Below are positions 10,999 through 18,421 of a stretch of 22,187 bases of DNA, one piece after another. Numbering within the stretch: position 1 is the stretch's first letter; each line of letters begins with the position of its first letter. The position numbers were made by a program, and so were the translations under genes. The DNA comes from Marinosulfonomonas sp. (GTDB taxonomy: Bacteria > Pseudomonadota > Alphaproteobacteria > Rhodobacterales > Rhodobacteraceae): assembly GCA_015494385.1 (NCBI GenBank), contig WGBJ01000378.1:1-22187 (forward strand), given 5' to 3'. Below the pieces are notes generated by a model. That model worked only from the letters and a program-made list of their open reading frames with translations. It ran no database searches and was not told where the DNA came from.

Positions 10999-11220
10999 TT
11001 CCGGTATGTATCCTTACATATTCAGCGGCTTTCAGGACGTACCTGGCCACCAATTTCAGATATGAACCCTAGAGGGGGGATGTTTCGTCATGATTTTGAA
11101 ACCGTTACATTGCGTTGCGAGATGTAAAGAATTGTAACAATTGCAGGGCTGTGCTGGTGTATCGTGGATGGATTTGTGAAACAGCATCCACTGCAGGAAG
11201 TCACAGCAAGGGGAATGAAT
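10999..11220. promoter_or_regulatory. Divergent intergenic region with three inverted repeats
   Basis: This 222-bp gap separates the FNR-type gene from the plus-strand cluster. I see three dyads: TTACAT (11105-11110) with ATGTAA (11122-11127); AATTGT-A-ACAATT (11130-11142); and GTGGATG (11164-11170) with CATCCAC (11185-11191). I found no perfect FNR box here. It presumably holds the promoters of the regulator and of the first cluster gene, but I cannot place them with confidence. Confidence 0.45.
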
Positions 11221-11523
11221 ATGCACCGGATTCTGATTGTCTTTGCTTTGACAGCGGTTGTGATGCTGTTCATTTTCAACAGCGCCGACTGGTATGCAAA
11301 CAAATCCGCGCTGCCCCGTTTCTGCGAAAAGCCTGCGCAAACAGTTGCGATTGTTGAGGAAATCCTGACAAGCCCGACACCGGGCGAGGGCAAAGAGCGC
11401 CGCCCCTATATCATCGCGGCCAAGTTGATCTTTCTGGTGCCCCGCGAAGAAGACGAGCCAATGCCGGATTATATGACCCGCCTGCGCAGCCGGATCTCTG
11501 AATCCTGCGGAGTGGCGTTTTAG
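11221..11523 (+). CDS. Small membrane-anchored hypothetical protein (100 aa)
   Basis: I do not recognise this family. The preferred start is ATG 11221, six bases after AAGGGGA; in-frame ATG 11215 and a GTG or ATG further upstream are less well placed. An N-terminal hydrophobic segment (residues 4-19, ILIVFALTAVVMLFIF) would be a membrane anchor or signal anchor. The rest is a soluble domain, probably periplasmic, with two Cys (in RFCEKP and SESCGVAF) that could form a disulfide, and no haem motif. It is the first gene of the plus-strand cluster. An FNR box lies after it, so it may be transcribed separately from the cytochrome genes. Confidence 0.7.
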   Translation: MHRILIVFALTAVVMLFIFNSADWYANKSALPRFCEKPAQTVAIVEEILTSPTPGEGKERRPYIIAAKLIFLVPREEDEPMPDYMTRLRSRISESCGVAF

Positions 11524-11553
11524 GGTCTGGCAAACCCACAAAACACCCGAACC

Positions 11554-11567
11554 TTGATGGCCATCAA
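11554..11567. promoter_or_regulatory. Perfect FNR box upstream of the micro-protein/CydA-like operon
   Basis: TTGATGGCCATCAA is a perfect 14-bp palindrome and an exact match to the FNR/Anr consensus TTGAT-N4-ATCAA. Its centre is about 84 bp before ATG 11645. A class II site at -41.5 would put the transcript start near 11602. It shares spacer and flanks with the second box at 17178. Confidence 0.85.
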
Positions 11568-11644
11568 TTACAGAAAAACCTGACTGTGCTGTTCTGCAAC
11601 GACCTGGGAATGCGCGGGTTGCGTGAATGGAAATGGCAGGGAAC

Positions 11645-11770
11645 ATGTCTGGAAAGAACGAAAACACACTGTTGGGCAAGCTGGTTTTTACACTGACCGC
11701 TGTCGCTATGCTGTATTTTTTCTGGTGGCTGCTGCTGTACGACCACGGGATTGTCGCGATCCATCACTAG
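11645..11770 (+). CDS. Single-span membrane micro-protein (41 aa)
   Basis: The frame from ATG 11645 encodes 41 residues: a short polar N-terminus (MSGKNENTLLGK), one hydrophobic span (about 13-32, LVFTLTAVAMLYFFWWLLLY) and a short tail ending AIHH. In-frame ATGs at 11627 and 11633 could add six or four residues; the AGGGA before 11645 is close to the ATG, so the start is uncertain. Size and topology recall accessory subunits of terminal oxidases, such as CydX or CcoQ, but I claim no homology. It lies just after the FNR box and before a CydA-like gene, so a small subunit of that membrane complex is a reasonable guess. Confidence 0.6.
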   Translation: MSGKNENTLLGKLVFTLTAVAMLYFFWWLLLYDHGIVAIHH

Positions 11771-11807
11771 CGCGCGCTGACGGAAAAAGAACAATAAGGA
11801 AGTCCGT

Positions 11808-11936
11808 ATGTTGGGAAACAAGTGGCTGGTATTTGTGGTGGCTCTGGTTGTCTGGGTCGCTGTTTTCTACTTCATCGACAAATCGATCATGGAAAGTCAG
11901 GGGCTGCCTGTCGGCGCTGACCTGATGCCGGTTTAG
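11808..11936 (+). CDS. Single-span membrane micro-protein (42 aa)
   Basis: ATG 11808 has an AAGGA about seven bases upstream. The 42-residue product has a hydrophobic span at about residues 6-23 (WLVFVVALVVWVAVFYFI), then a polar tail (DKSIMESQGLPVGADLMPV). The stop is 13 bp before the CydA-like start, so the two are surely co-transcribed. Like its neighbour it may be a small subunit or assembly factor of the CydA-like complex. I do not recognise the family. Confidence 0.65.
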   Translation: MLGNKWLVFVVALVVWVAVFYFIDKSIMESQGLPVGADLMPV

Positions 11937-11949
11937 GGGGGGCTTTGCT

Positions 11950-13707
11950 ATGAAACTATCTCACCTGCTGGCCCTGTTTGCTGCCTTTGTTCTACTTGTC
12001 TCGCCCGATCTTGTGTTTGCGGCTGCCGATGAAGCGGCTGCAGTGCTTGAAGGGGCACCAAAGCCCTCGCGGCTGGATTATCCGCTGATTGGCGGCGTAA
12101 GTGCGCGCACAGTTGTCTGGAGCGCGGCGCAGATGCACCTGTTCCTTGCCGCGTTTGTTCTGGCGGTGCCGCTGTTCGCGATCGCAACCGAATTTATGAG
12201 CGTTGTTACCGGCGATGACCGCTTCGACAACATGGCGCGTGAATTCATGAAAATCACAATGGCCGCCTATTCGCTGACCGCCTTGGTTGGCGGTGGGTTG
12301 TTGTTGTCTCTGCTGGTGTTCTACCCGCACCTGATGGAATATCTGGTCAGGGTTTTCCGTGGGCAGATGCTGATTTATGCCATGCTGTTCGGCCTCGAAT
12401 CCATCACGCTTTATGTCTACTTTTATTCATGGGATGCCCTGCGGCGCGGCAATCGCAAATGGTATCATATGTCGATCGGTCTGTTGCTGAACACGGTTGG
12501 CCTGACACTGATGTTCATCGCCAACGCATGGGTCAGCTTTATGATGTCGCCCGCTGGCGTTGATCCGACGGGGGCCGTCACCGGCACCGTATGGGAGGCC
12601 ACGCGCAACCCGTTGTGGAACCCGCTGAACCTGCACCGTTTCCTTGCCAATATCGCTTATGGCGGTGCGATTGTGGGGGGCTATGCCGCTTACATGTTCC
12701 TGGCCGAAAAAGACCCCGAGAAGAAAGCGCATTACGACTGGATGGGCTATACCTCGAACTTTATCGCCATCCTTGGGTTCCTCCCTTTGCCGTTCGCCGG
12801 TTACTGGCTGATGGCCGAGATTTACGCCTATTCCCAGCAGATGGGGATCACCGCGATGGGCGGGATTCTGGCGTGGCTGTTTATCATTCAGGCGGTGCTG
12901 ATCGGGACGATCATGCTGGCGGCGAACTATTACCTGTGGTCGGGCCTGATGCGCACGGATCGCGGGGCGCAATATGCGAAATATGTAAAATATATCGCGG
13001 TGGTGATTGTTGGCGGTTTCCTTGTCTGGCTGACGCCGCACACGTTGATCCTGACGGCCAATGAAATCCAGAACCTTGGCGGCACACACCACAAAATCCT
13101 TGGCCCGCTGGGGATTATGCCGGCCAAAAATACCGCTGTGAACCTGATGCTGGTGTTTACCTTTATGTCGTTCCAGCTGTTTTACCGCTCGTCCCGTATC
13201 CCGACTGTCAGCTGGGCCAAATCCGGCAATATGATCGTGGTGGCGCTGTATGTGGTCGGTATTATCAACATCGTTGGCGCGGGTATCTACGGCTATATCA
13301 CCCCGACGGTTTACAAGGTTGGCGCTTCGGTGCCGCAGGTGGTCAGCACGCTGACCATCATCATCGGGTCGGTCATAATCGACATGTTTATGCTGCGCGG
13401 GGCCAAGGCCGAAAAGGTCCATTGGGGCCGCATGACCGAGCGGTCGCAATACGCACTGTTCGTGCTGCCGGTGGCCTTTACATGGTTGATGGGCTTGATG
13501 GGTTATATCCGTTCGTCGCTGCGCACCAACTGGCATGTTTATACGGTGATGAAAGACAATTCGCCTGAAAACTACATCCCGACGCTGGGGGATGCGGGCA
13601 ATGTGATCACCGCGATCACCCTTGGCTTTATGGCGATCATGGTCTTTGTGTTCTGGCTGTCACGGCTTGGCCAGACCAAGCAAAAAGGAACGGAGGACGC
13701 AGCATGA
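11950..13707 (+). CDS. CydA-like membrane cytochrome b without a CydB partner
   Basis: This 585-residue polytopic protein aligns by eye with subunit I of cytochrome bd oxidase. His63 (QMHLFLAAF) sits where CydA has His19. Glu150 (LFGLES) matches Glu107. His229 (LNLHRFLANIAYGG) and Met400 (NLMLVFTFM) match the b558 ligands His186 and Met393. Other CydA features look changed: the Glu99 position is Ile142, and near the C-terminus the E-C-G-W and GRQPW area is replaced by TWLMGLMGYIRSSLRTNW (511-528), apparently without the acidic haem b595 ligand. N-terminal residues 1-25 look like a signal peptide or extra span. No cydB follows; two c-type cytochrome genes do, the first overlapping by ATGA. I infer a quinol:cytochrome c electron-transfer subunit rather than an oxidase. 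The haem assignments rest on remembered E. coli numbering. Confidence 0.82.
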   Translation: MKLSHLLALFAAFVLLVSPDLVFAAADEAAAVLEGAPKPSRLDYPLIGGVSARTVVWSAAQMHLFLAAFVLAVPLFAIATEFMSVVTGDDRFDNMAREFMKITMAAYSLTALVGGGLLLSLLVFYPHLMEYLVRVFRGQMLIYAMLFGLESITLYVYFYSWDALRRGNRKWYHMSIGLLLNTVGLTLMFIANAWVSFMMSPAGVDPTGAVTGTVWEATRNPLWNPLNLHRFLANIAYGGAIVGGYAAYMFLAEKDPEKKAHYDWMGYTSNFIAILGFLPLPFAGYWLMAEIYAYSQQMGITAMGGILAWLFIIQAVLIGTIMLAANYYLWSGLMRTDRGAQYAKYVKYIAVVIVGGFLVWLTPHTLILTANEIQNLGGTHHKILGPLGIMPAKNTAVNLMLVFTFMSFQLFYRSSRIPTVSWAKSGNMIVVALYVVGIINIVGAGIYGYITPTVYKVGASVPQVVSTLTIIIGSVIIDMFMLRGAKAEKVHWGRMTERSQYALFVLPVAFTWLMGLMGYIRSSLRTNWHVYTVMKDNSPENYIPTLGDAGNVITAITLGFMAIMVFVFWLSRLGQTKQKGTEDAA

Positions 13708-14843
13708 CTTTCCTTCGCGTTATCGGTTTCAGCGTTCTTTTGCTGCTGGGGTATATGGGGTTCGCCCATATGTTGCCGCAGGTGGTTCCTGATACATCCG
13801 AGCCGGTCGAGGTTTCGACCGAGGGTCTGGATATGGACGGTTTCATCGCCCTTGGCGAAAGCATTTTCAAAGGCAAGGGCACATGCACCCTGTGTCACAA
13901 CGGCATGGGCCGTGCGCCTGACACGCTGGAAATGGACATGGCGGCGACCTATCCCGCCCGTCTGGCTGATCCACGTTACAAAGGTGTGGCCGCTGGTAAA
14001 GAGGGGCCCAAGGCGATCGAGGAATATATCCATGAATCAATGGTGGCCCCGTCGGCCTATGTTGTCGAAGGGTTCGGCAAAAAGGGCACCAACGATACTG
14101 AATCGCCCATGCCCACAGTCAACATGCCGCCGATTGAATTGAATGATGTGGAAATGAACGCGGTCACTGCGTTTTTGCAAGATCTGGCCGGGCTGGAGCC
14201 AACCGTTCCCCTGCCCAGTGCCGATGATGCGCCTGTGGCAGAAGAACCGGCGGCAGGCGGCGGGGAACCCGCGCCGCTGCTGACATCCGGCGAGGCGATT
14301 GTGGATGAATACGGCTGTGCTTCGTGTCACGATCTGGGCGGCAGCGGTGCCGACCTTGGCCCGTCGCTATACGGGATCGGCAAACGGATGACACGCGCCG
14401 AGGTGATTGAATCGATCATCGATCCGAACGCGGTGATTGCCGAGGGATACGAGGCAGATTTCATGCCCGCCGACTTTGGCGAATCCCTGCGCGGCAGCGA
14501 ATTGCTGGTTCTGACCGATTATCTGATGGCGCTGCCCGATGCGGCCCCCGCCGCTGATGATAGCAAAGAAGAGCCACTGGCCACCACCGGTCTGGAAGCC
14601 ATCGACAAATTCGGCTGTGCCGGTTGTCACGATCTGGACGGCTCGGAAGCCGACATCGGTCCGAAACTGAACGGGATCGGCAAACGGATGACGGCGGACG
14701 AGGTAAAAACCGCCATCATTGACCCGAATGCGATCATTGCCGACGGGTTCGAGGCCGACATGATGCCGGATGATTTTGCCGACCAGATGGATGACAGCGA
14801 ACTGTCGTTGATTGTCGATTACCTCATGAATCTGCCTGAATAA
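13704..14843 (+). CDS. Trihaem cytochrome c with tandem-duplicated C-terminal domains
   Basis: The 379-residue protein has an N-terminal hydrophobic anchor (about 5-24), so it is probably tethered to the periplasmic face. Three CXXCH haem c sites are visible: CTLCH 61-65, CASCH 205-209 and CAGCH 305-309. The first domain is distinct. The second and third are close copies exactly 100 residues apart, each running GC-x-x-CHDL ... GIGKRMT ... IIDPNA ... DYLM. An acidic, Pro/Ala-rich linker (about 168-192) joins domain 1 to the pair. Conserved Met residues in MPADF/MMPDDF could be axial ligands. The start ATG overlaps the CydA-like stop (ATGA), which points to coupled translation and a shared complex. 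The likely role is to accept electrons from the CydA-like subunit. Confidence 0.88.
   Translation: MTFLRVIGFSVLLLLGYMGFAHMLPQVVPDTSEPVEVSTEGLDMDGFIALGESIFKGKGTCTLCHNGMGRAPDTLEMDMAATYPARLADPRYKGVAAGKEGPKAIEEYIHESMVAPSAYVVEGFGKKGTNDTESPMPTVNMPPIELNDVEMNAVTAFLQDLAGLEPTVPLPSADDAPVAEEPAAGGGEPAPLLTSGEAIVDEYGCASCHDLGGSGADLGPSLYGIGKRMTRAEVIESIIDPNAVIAEGYEADFMPADFGESLRGSELLVLTDYLMALPDAAPAADDSKEEPLATTGLEAIDKFGCAGCHDLDGSEADIGPKLNGIGKRMTADEVKTAIIDPNAIIADGFEADMMPDDFADQMDDSELSLIVDYLMNLPE
14313..14840 (+). repeat. Tandem duplication of a cytochrome c domain
   Basis: Two in-frame copies of a roughly 76-residue cytochrome c domain start at 14313 and 14613, exactly 300 bp apart. By eye most residues are identical or similar. 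Shared runs include GIGKRMT and an IIDPNA element. This is an internal gene duplication, not a mobile repeat. Confidence 0.85.
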
Positions 14844-14852
14844 GGGATGAAT

Positions 14853-17126
14853 ATGATGCGCTTTTTCAAACACCCCCTGTTCCTGTCGGTTCTGCTGCTG
14901 ACCATTCTTTATGTGGTTTTCGCCTATGTGCTGAACCCGCCGGTGCCCGCATCCCTGCTGATCCAGTATATGGTGATCTGCACGGTTGCTGTGTTACTGG
15001 TGGTGACGTTTGACAACAAAATGGCGGCACAGTTTTTTGCCCCGCTGGTGTCGCTGTTCGGCTCGCCTAAAATGCTGCTGCCCCGCATTGCTGCCTTTGC
15101 GGCTGTGGTTGGTGGCGTGGGTTATCTGACCTACGGAATGGTAAAGCCGTCAGTTACATCGCCACTGGAATTGCGCACGGTTCACCCCGCGCCCCCGTCC
15201 AGCCTGCGGGCCTATGGCAAGACCTATGATCTTTTGAAACTGCAAAACCCGTATCGTGAACAGTTTGACGAAACCTCCGAGGATTATCAGGCCATCGTCG
15301 CCGAAGGGGCGGATCTGTATTACAAGAACTGCGTCTATTGCCACGGGGATTTGCTGAACGGCGAGGGGCATTTCGCCAAAACCTTCAACCCGCGCCCGAT
15401 CAACTTTCAGGATGTCGGCATGATTGCCCAGTTGCAGGAATCCTTCCTGTTCTGGCGTATTACCAAAGGTGGTCCCGGCCTGCCGCGCGAAGGCACGCCT
15501 TGGGCGTCCGCCATGCCGGTCTGGGAGGAAATGCTGCAAGAAGACGAAGTGTGGAAGATCATTTCGTTCCTTTATGATTACACTGGCTTTGAGCCACGTT
15601 CCTGGGAGTTGGAAGAGAAAACCGACGTGGCTGTCGAAACGGCACCCGTAGACCCCAATGCAAAGCTGACCGAGGAACAGATCGATGCGGTTTACATGAA
15701 ACGCTGTTCGCAGTGTCACGGTGTGGATGGCGATGGTCTGGGTGTTGCGGCCGACCGGATGTATCCCAAGCCGCGTGATTTCACCCTTGGTCTGTTCAAA
15801 TACAAAACCACCAATTCGGATTCCGAATTCCCGACCGACGATGATCTGCGCAACTCGATCCTGAACGGGTTGACCGGCACAGCCATGCCCGCATGGAAAG
15901 GCCTGTTGTCCGATGCCGAAGTTGACGGGCTGATCGAGAAGATCAAGGTTCTGGGATACTGGGATGATGTCGAGCCGGACGAGATAGGGCCGATCGAGAT
16001 GGGTGCAATGCCTGCCCCGACACCGGAGATGCTGGCGCTGGGCCAAAAAACATTCGAAAGCATCTGTGCCGACTGTCACGGCCTGAAAGGGCGCGGCAAT
16101 ATCACATCGGGCAAACGGCTGGCGGATGATGCGGGCAACCGTATCTGGCCCCGCAATCTGACCCACCCCGAAAGCTGGCGTGTGACACTGGATGCGCAGG
16201 ATGTGTTCCAGCGTCTGTCGGTCGGTATTCCTTCGTCACCAATGCCCGAACACACAACAGCACTGGATATCGAAACCCGTTGGGCGACGGCCAACTATGT
16301 TATGACCCTGCGTGACAATGCGGTTCCGGTTTCCAAAGGGGAATCCGTGATCAAGGCCATCCGTGTCGATGGTGATCTGCCAACCGATCCGGCCGATCCG
16401 CTGTGGGATACGGCGCCGGCCATGACATTCAACATGGCTCCGAATGTTATCAAGGAGCCACGCCTGTTCACCACGCTGACCGAATTTGTCACTGTCCGTG
16501 CCCTTTATAATGACACGGACATCACCATGCGTGTCGATGTCGATGACCGCACCTATTCGGTTCCCGGTTCGGAACTGGAGCAGGCCTATGCAATCGAAGG
16601 GGTTGAGGCCACGCGCGATGCAATCGCCGTTCAAATCCCCGCCGCCCTGTCCGGCACCAATGAAAAGCCGTACTTCCGCCAAGGCGACAAAAAGAACCCC
16701 GTCAATATGTGGGTCTGGACCGCGCCTTCGGTTGAACCGGCGGCGGATGAATCGGCTGTGATCATGGATGCAACAGGTTTGGACAAAGCGCCCAAACCCC
16801 GCGAAGACAGCTCTGCCCTTAGCGCCAAAGGCGAGTGGGCCGATGGTCAATGGCAGGTGGTCTTTAGCCGGCCATTGGAAACCGGTGCCGCCGAGGATCT
16901 GCAGTTTTCCGAAGGCGTCTACACACCGATTGCCTTTGCTGCATGGGACGGTGTGAACGGCGAAAAAGGCATCCAGAACAGCTTTACCACATGGTACTGG
17001 ATATTGTTGGAACCAACGGAAAACCCGACCAGAATCATGGGGATCGCGATTGCCGCAGCCCTGCTTGCCGGGTTCTTGTTCCTGATCATCGCTTGGCGGG
17101 CAAGAAAGCGTTTCAGTCAACAATAG
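14853..17126 (+). CDS. Membrane-anchored trihaem cytochrome c with C-terminal ethylbenzene-dehydrogenase-type haem-binding domain
   Basis: Start ATG 14853 is six bases after AAGGG; ATG 14847 is possible but leaves no spacing. Numbered from 14853 (757 aa), hydrophobic spans lie at about 9-28, 33-53 and 78-96. Three cytochrome c domains follow with CVYCH 160-164, CSQCH 285-289 and CADCH 405-409. Residues of about 500-720 resemble the EB_dh/cytochrome-552 fold that binds haem b in the gamma subunits of type II DMSO-reductase-family enzymes (EbdC, ClrC, DdhC). This assignment is less sure than the c-haem sites. A last span (about 728-747) and basic tail RARKRFSQQ end the protein. It begins within ten bases of the previous stop, so it belongs to the same operon. 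It may relay electrons from the CydA-like unit to soluble partners. Confidence 0.85.
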   Translation: MMRFFKHPLFLSVLLLTILYVVFAYVLNPPVPASLLIQYMVICTVAVLLVVTFDNKMAAQFFAPLVSLFGSPKMLLPRIAAFAAVVGGVGYLTYGMVKPSVTSPLELRTVHPAPPSSLRAYGKTYDLLKLQNPYREQFDETSEDYQAIVAEGADLYYKNCVYCHGDLLNGEGHFAKTFNPRPINFQDVGMIAQLQESFLFWRITKGGPGLPREGTPWASAMPVWEEMLQEDEVWKIISFLYDYTGFEPRSWELEEKTDVAVETAPVDPNAKLTEEQIDAVYMKRCSQCHGVDGDGLGVAADRMYPKPRDFTLGLFKYKTTNSDSEFPTDDDLRNSILNGLTGTAMPAWKGLLSDAEVDGLIEKIKVLGYWDDVEPDEIGPIEMGAMPAPTPEMLALGQKTFESICADCHGLKGRGNITSGKRLADDAGNRIWPRNLTHPESWRVTLDAQDVFQRLSVGIPSSPMPEHTTALDIETRWATANYVMTLRDNAVPVSKGESVIKAIRVDGDLPTDPADPLWDTAPAMTFNMAPNVIKEPRLFTTLTEFVTVRALYNDTDITMRVDVDDRTYSVPGSELEQAYAIEGVEATRDAIAVQIPAALSGTNEKPYFRQGDKKNPVNMWVWTAPSVEPAADESAVIMDATGLDKAPKPREDSSALSAKGEWADGQWQVVFSRPLETGAAEDLQFSEGVYTPIAFAAWDGVNGEKGIQNSFTTWYWILLEPTENPTRIMGIAIAAALLAGFLFLIIAWRARKRFSQQ

Positions 17127-17177
17127 TTGGCCCAAGCGCAAACGGAATTTCAAAAATATTCCCGAAATCACGGAATC

Positions 17178-17191
17178 TTGATGGCTATCAA
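17178..17191. promoter_or_regulatory. Perfect FNR box upstream of the peroxidase/Rieske/molybdoenzyme operon
   Basis: TTGATGGCTATCAA is an exact match to the FNR consensus TTGAT-N4-ATCAA. It lies about 97 bp before the ATG at 17288. With the box at 11554 it shares GAA-Y-CTTGATGGC-Y-ATCAAT, so the two sites are nearly identical beyond the consensus. It implies anaerobic induction of the second block. Confidence 0.85.
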
Positions 17192-17194
17192 TGA

Positions 17195-17214
17195 CGCAGG
17201 GCACCCGCCCTGCG
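17195..17214. terminator. Perfect 8-bp hairpin just after the second FNR box
   Basis: CGCAGGGC (17195-17202), loop ACCC, then GCCCTGCG (17207-17214) form a perfect GC-rich stem. It lies 3 bp after the FNR box, in the expected promoter core region. No T run follows, so it is not a typical intrinsic terminator. It may end the upstream operon or be a second operator. Confidence 0.45.
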
Positions 17215-17287
17215 ACGTTGTGTCCAAGACACCGTTCGGCTCGCTCTCCACGAGTCGGATTTAATTTCCAATAAGAAAGGGAGATCG

Positions 17288-18406
17288 ATGAAGATATCTC
17301 GGTTCAAAAGCGGTTCGGTAACGCTGGGGGCCGCACTGATGTGCGCCACAGTGCTTGCTGGTCCGGTAACGGCTGAAGACATGGCACTTGGGCCTGTCGT
17401 AGGCCCCGAAATCAACGAGGCCAAAGCAGCGCTGGGCAAGCGTTTGTTCTTTGATGTGCGTCTGTCTGGCGATGCCGCTATCTCGTGTGCAACATGTCAC
17501 CAACCTGACAAAGCCTTTACAGATGGTCTGGCTCTGTCGCTGGCCTATCCGGGTTCCAAAGGGTTCCGCAACACACCTACACTGGTGAACACAACCAATG
17601 CGGCCAACTGGTTCCATGATGGTCGTTTGGGCACAAACCTGAATGACGTGACCCGTGAAAGCATCACCGAAGACTATATGATGAACATGGATATGCGTCT
17701 GATGCAGGAACGCATCAAGCAGGATCCGGTCTATGTGGAAATGTTCGAAGCGGCCGGTTACGGCGAACCGTCAAACGGTTCTGTTCGCAAGGCAATTCCA
17801 GAGTATCTGAAAACGCTGATTTCGAAAAATGCACCTTTCGATACCGGCACCATGTCCGAAGCGGCAACCCGTGGTCAGGCTCTGTTCGAGGGCAAGGCCG
17901 GTTGTATCCAGTGCCACAACGGTCCGCGTTTGACAGATGATCAGGCCTATAACACCGGCGTTCCGGAAAATCCCGAAATCTGGGGCGATCCGATGCGTCA
18001 TATGACATATGCGGCTTTCGCAAGCTTTATGGGTGTTGAAAACTACATGAACGTGCGCCGCGATGTTGGTGCCCAGATCATTCGTCATCCTGCAGATGGC
18101 AGCGATATCGGCAAGTTCAATACGCCGACATTGCGCGAGCTGAAATACACAGCCCCGTATATGCACAACGGTTTGATGTCGACGCTGGCCGAAGTTGTAG
18201 CGTTCTACAACATGGGGGGCGGTCTTGACGAAAACAAAGACGAGCGGCTCAAGCCACTGGGCCTGACTGGCGGGGAGCAAGCCGACCTCATTGCCTTCCT
18301 CGAAGCGCTTTCCGGTGATCCTCTGACGGGTCCGGAATATGTCTGGGAAGACGAAATTCCAACCAACTATCCCGCCATCGAAAACTGGCGCGAAGTGCCG
18401 AACTAG
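17288..18406 (+). CDS. idrP: Dihaem cytochrome c peroxidase (MauG/CCP family), iodate-reductase-associated IdrP type
   Basis: This 372-residue periplasmic protein has a signal peptide ending near residue 29 (VTAED). Haem c sites are CATCH 67-71 and CIQCH 206-210. Family features include FRNTPTLVN (93-101), HDGR (110-113) and GKFNTPTLRELKYTAPYMHNG (276-295), where Met292 is the likely axial ligand of one haem. The family reduces H2O2 with electrons from cytochromes. In iodate-reducing bacteria two such proteins, IdrP1 and IdrP2, are encoded with IdrA and IdrB and are thought to remove H2O2 or reactive iodine intermediates. I cannot tell which of the two this is. Residues following HDGR (LGTNLNDV) depart from the usual LEEQ-type pattern. 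GGGAG precedes the ATG, and the gene opens the second block 97 bp after an FNR box. Confidence 0.88.
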   Translation: MKISRFKSGSVTLGAALMCATVLAGPVTAEDMALGPVVGPEINEAKAALGKRLFFDVRLSGDAAISCATCHQPDKAFTDGLALSLAYPGSKGFRNTPTLVNTTNAANWFHDGRLGTNLNDVTRESITEDYMMNMDMRLMQERIKQDPVYVEMFEAAGYGEPSNGSVRKAIPEYLKTLISKNAPFDTGTMSEAATRGQALFEGKAGCIQCHNGPRLTDDQAYNTGVPENPEIWGDPMRHMTYAAFASFMGVENYMNVRRDVGAQIIRHPADGSDIGKFNTPTLRELKYTAPYMHNGLMSTLAEVVAFYNMGGGLDENKDERLKPLGLTGGEQADLIAFLEALSGDPLTGPEYVWEDEIPTNYPAIENWREVPN

Positions 18407-18421
18407 GACGGGAGAGGATTG

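Noticed and set aside
11056..11679. 207-aa minus-strand frame across the start of the cluster
   Set aside because: It runs opposite the 100-aa gene and through the FNR box and promoter region, and has no recognisable domain.
12427..13536. 369-aa minus-strand frame opposite the CydA-like gene
   Set aside because: Low-complexity His/Arg/Gln-rich sequence with no membrane spans or domains; the plus frame has conserved CydA residues.
11950..13707. Standard cytochrome bd oxidase subunit I
   Set aside because: There is no cydB next to it, the b595 Glu region and Q-loop look lost, and the partners are multihaem cytochromes c.
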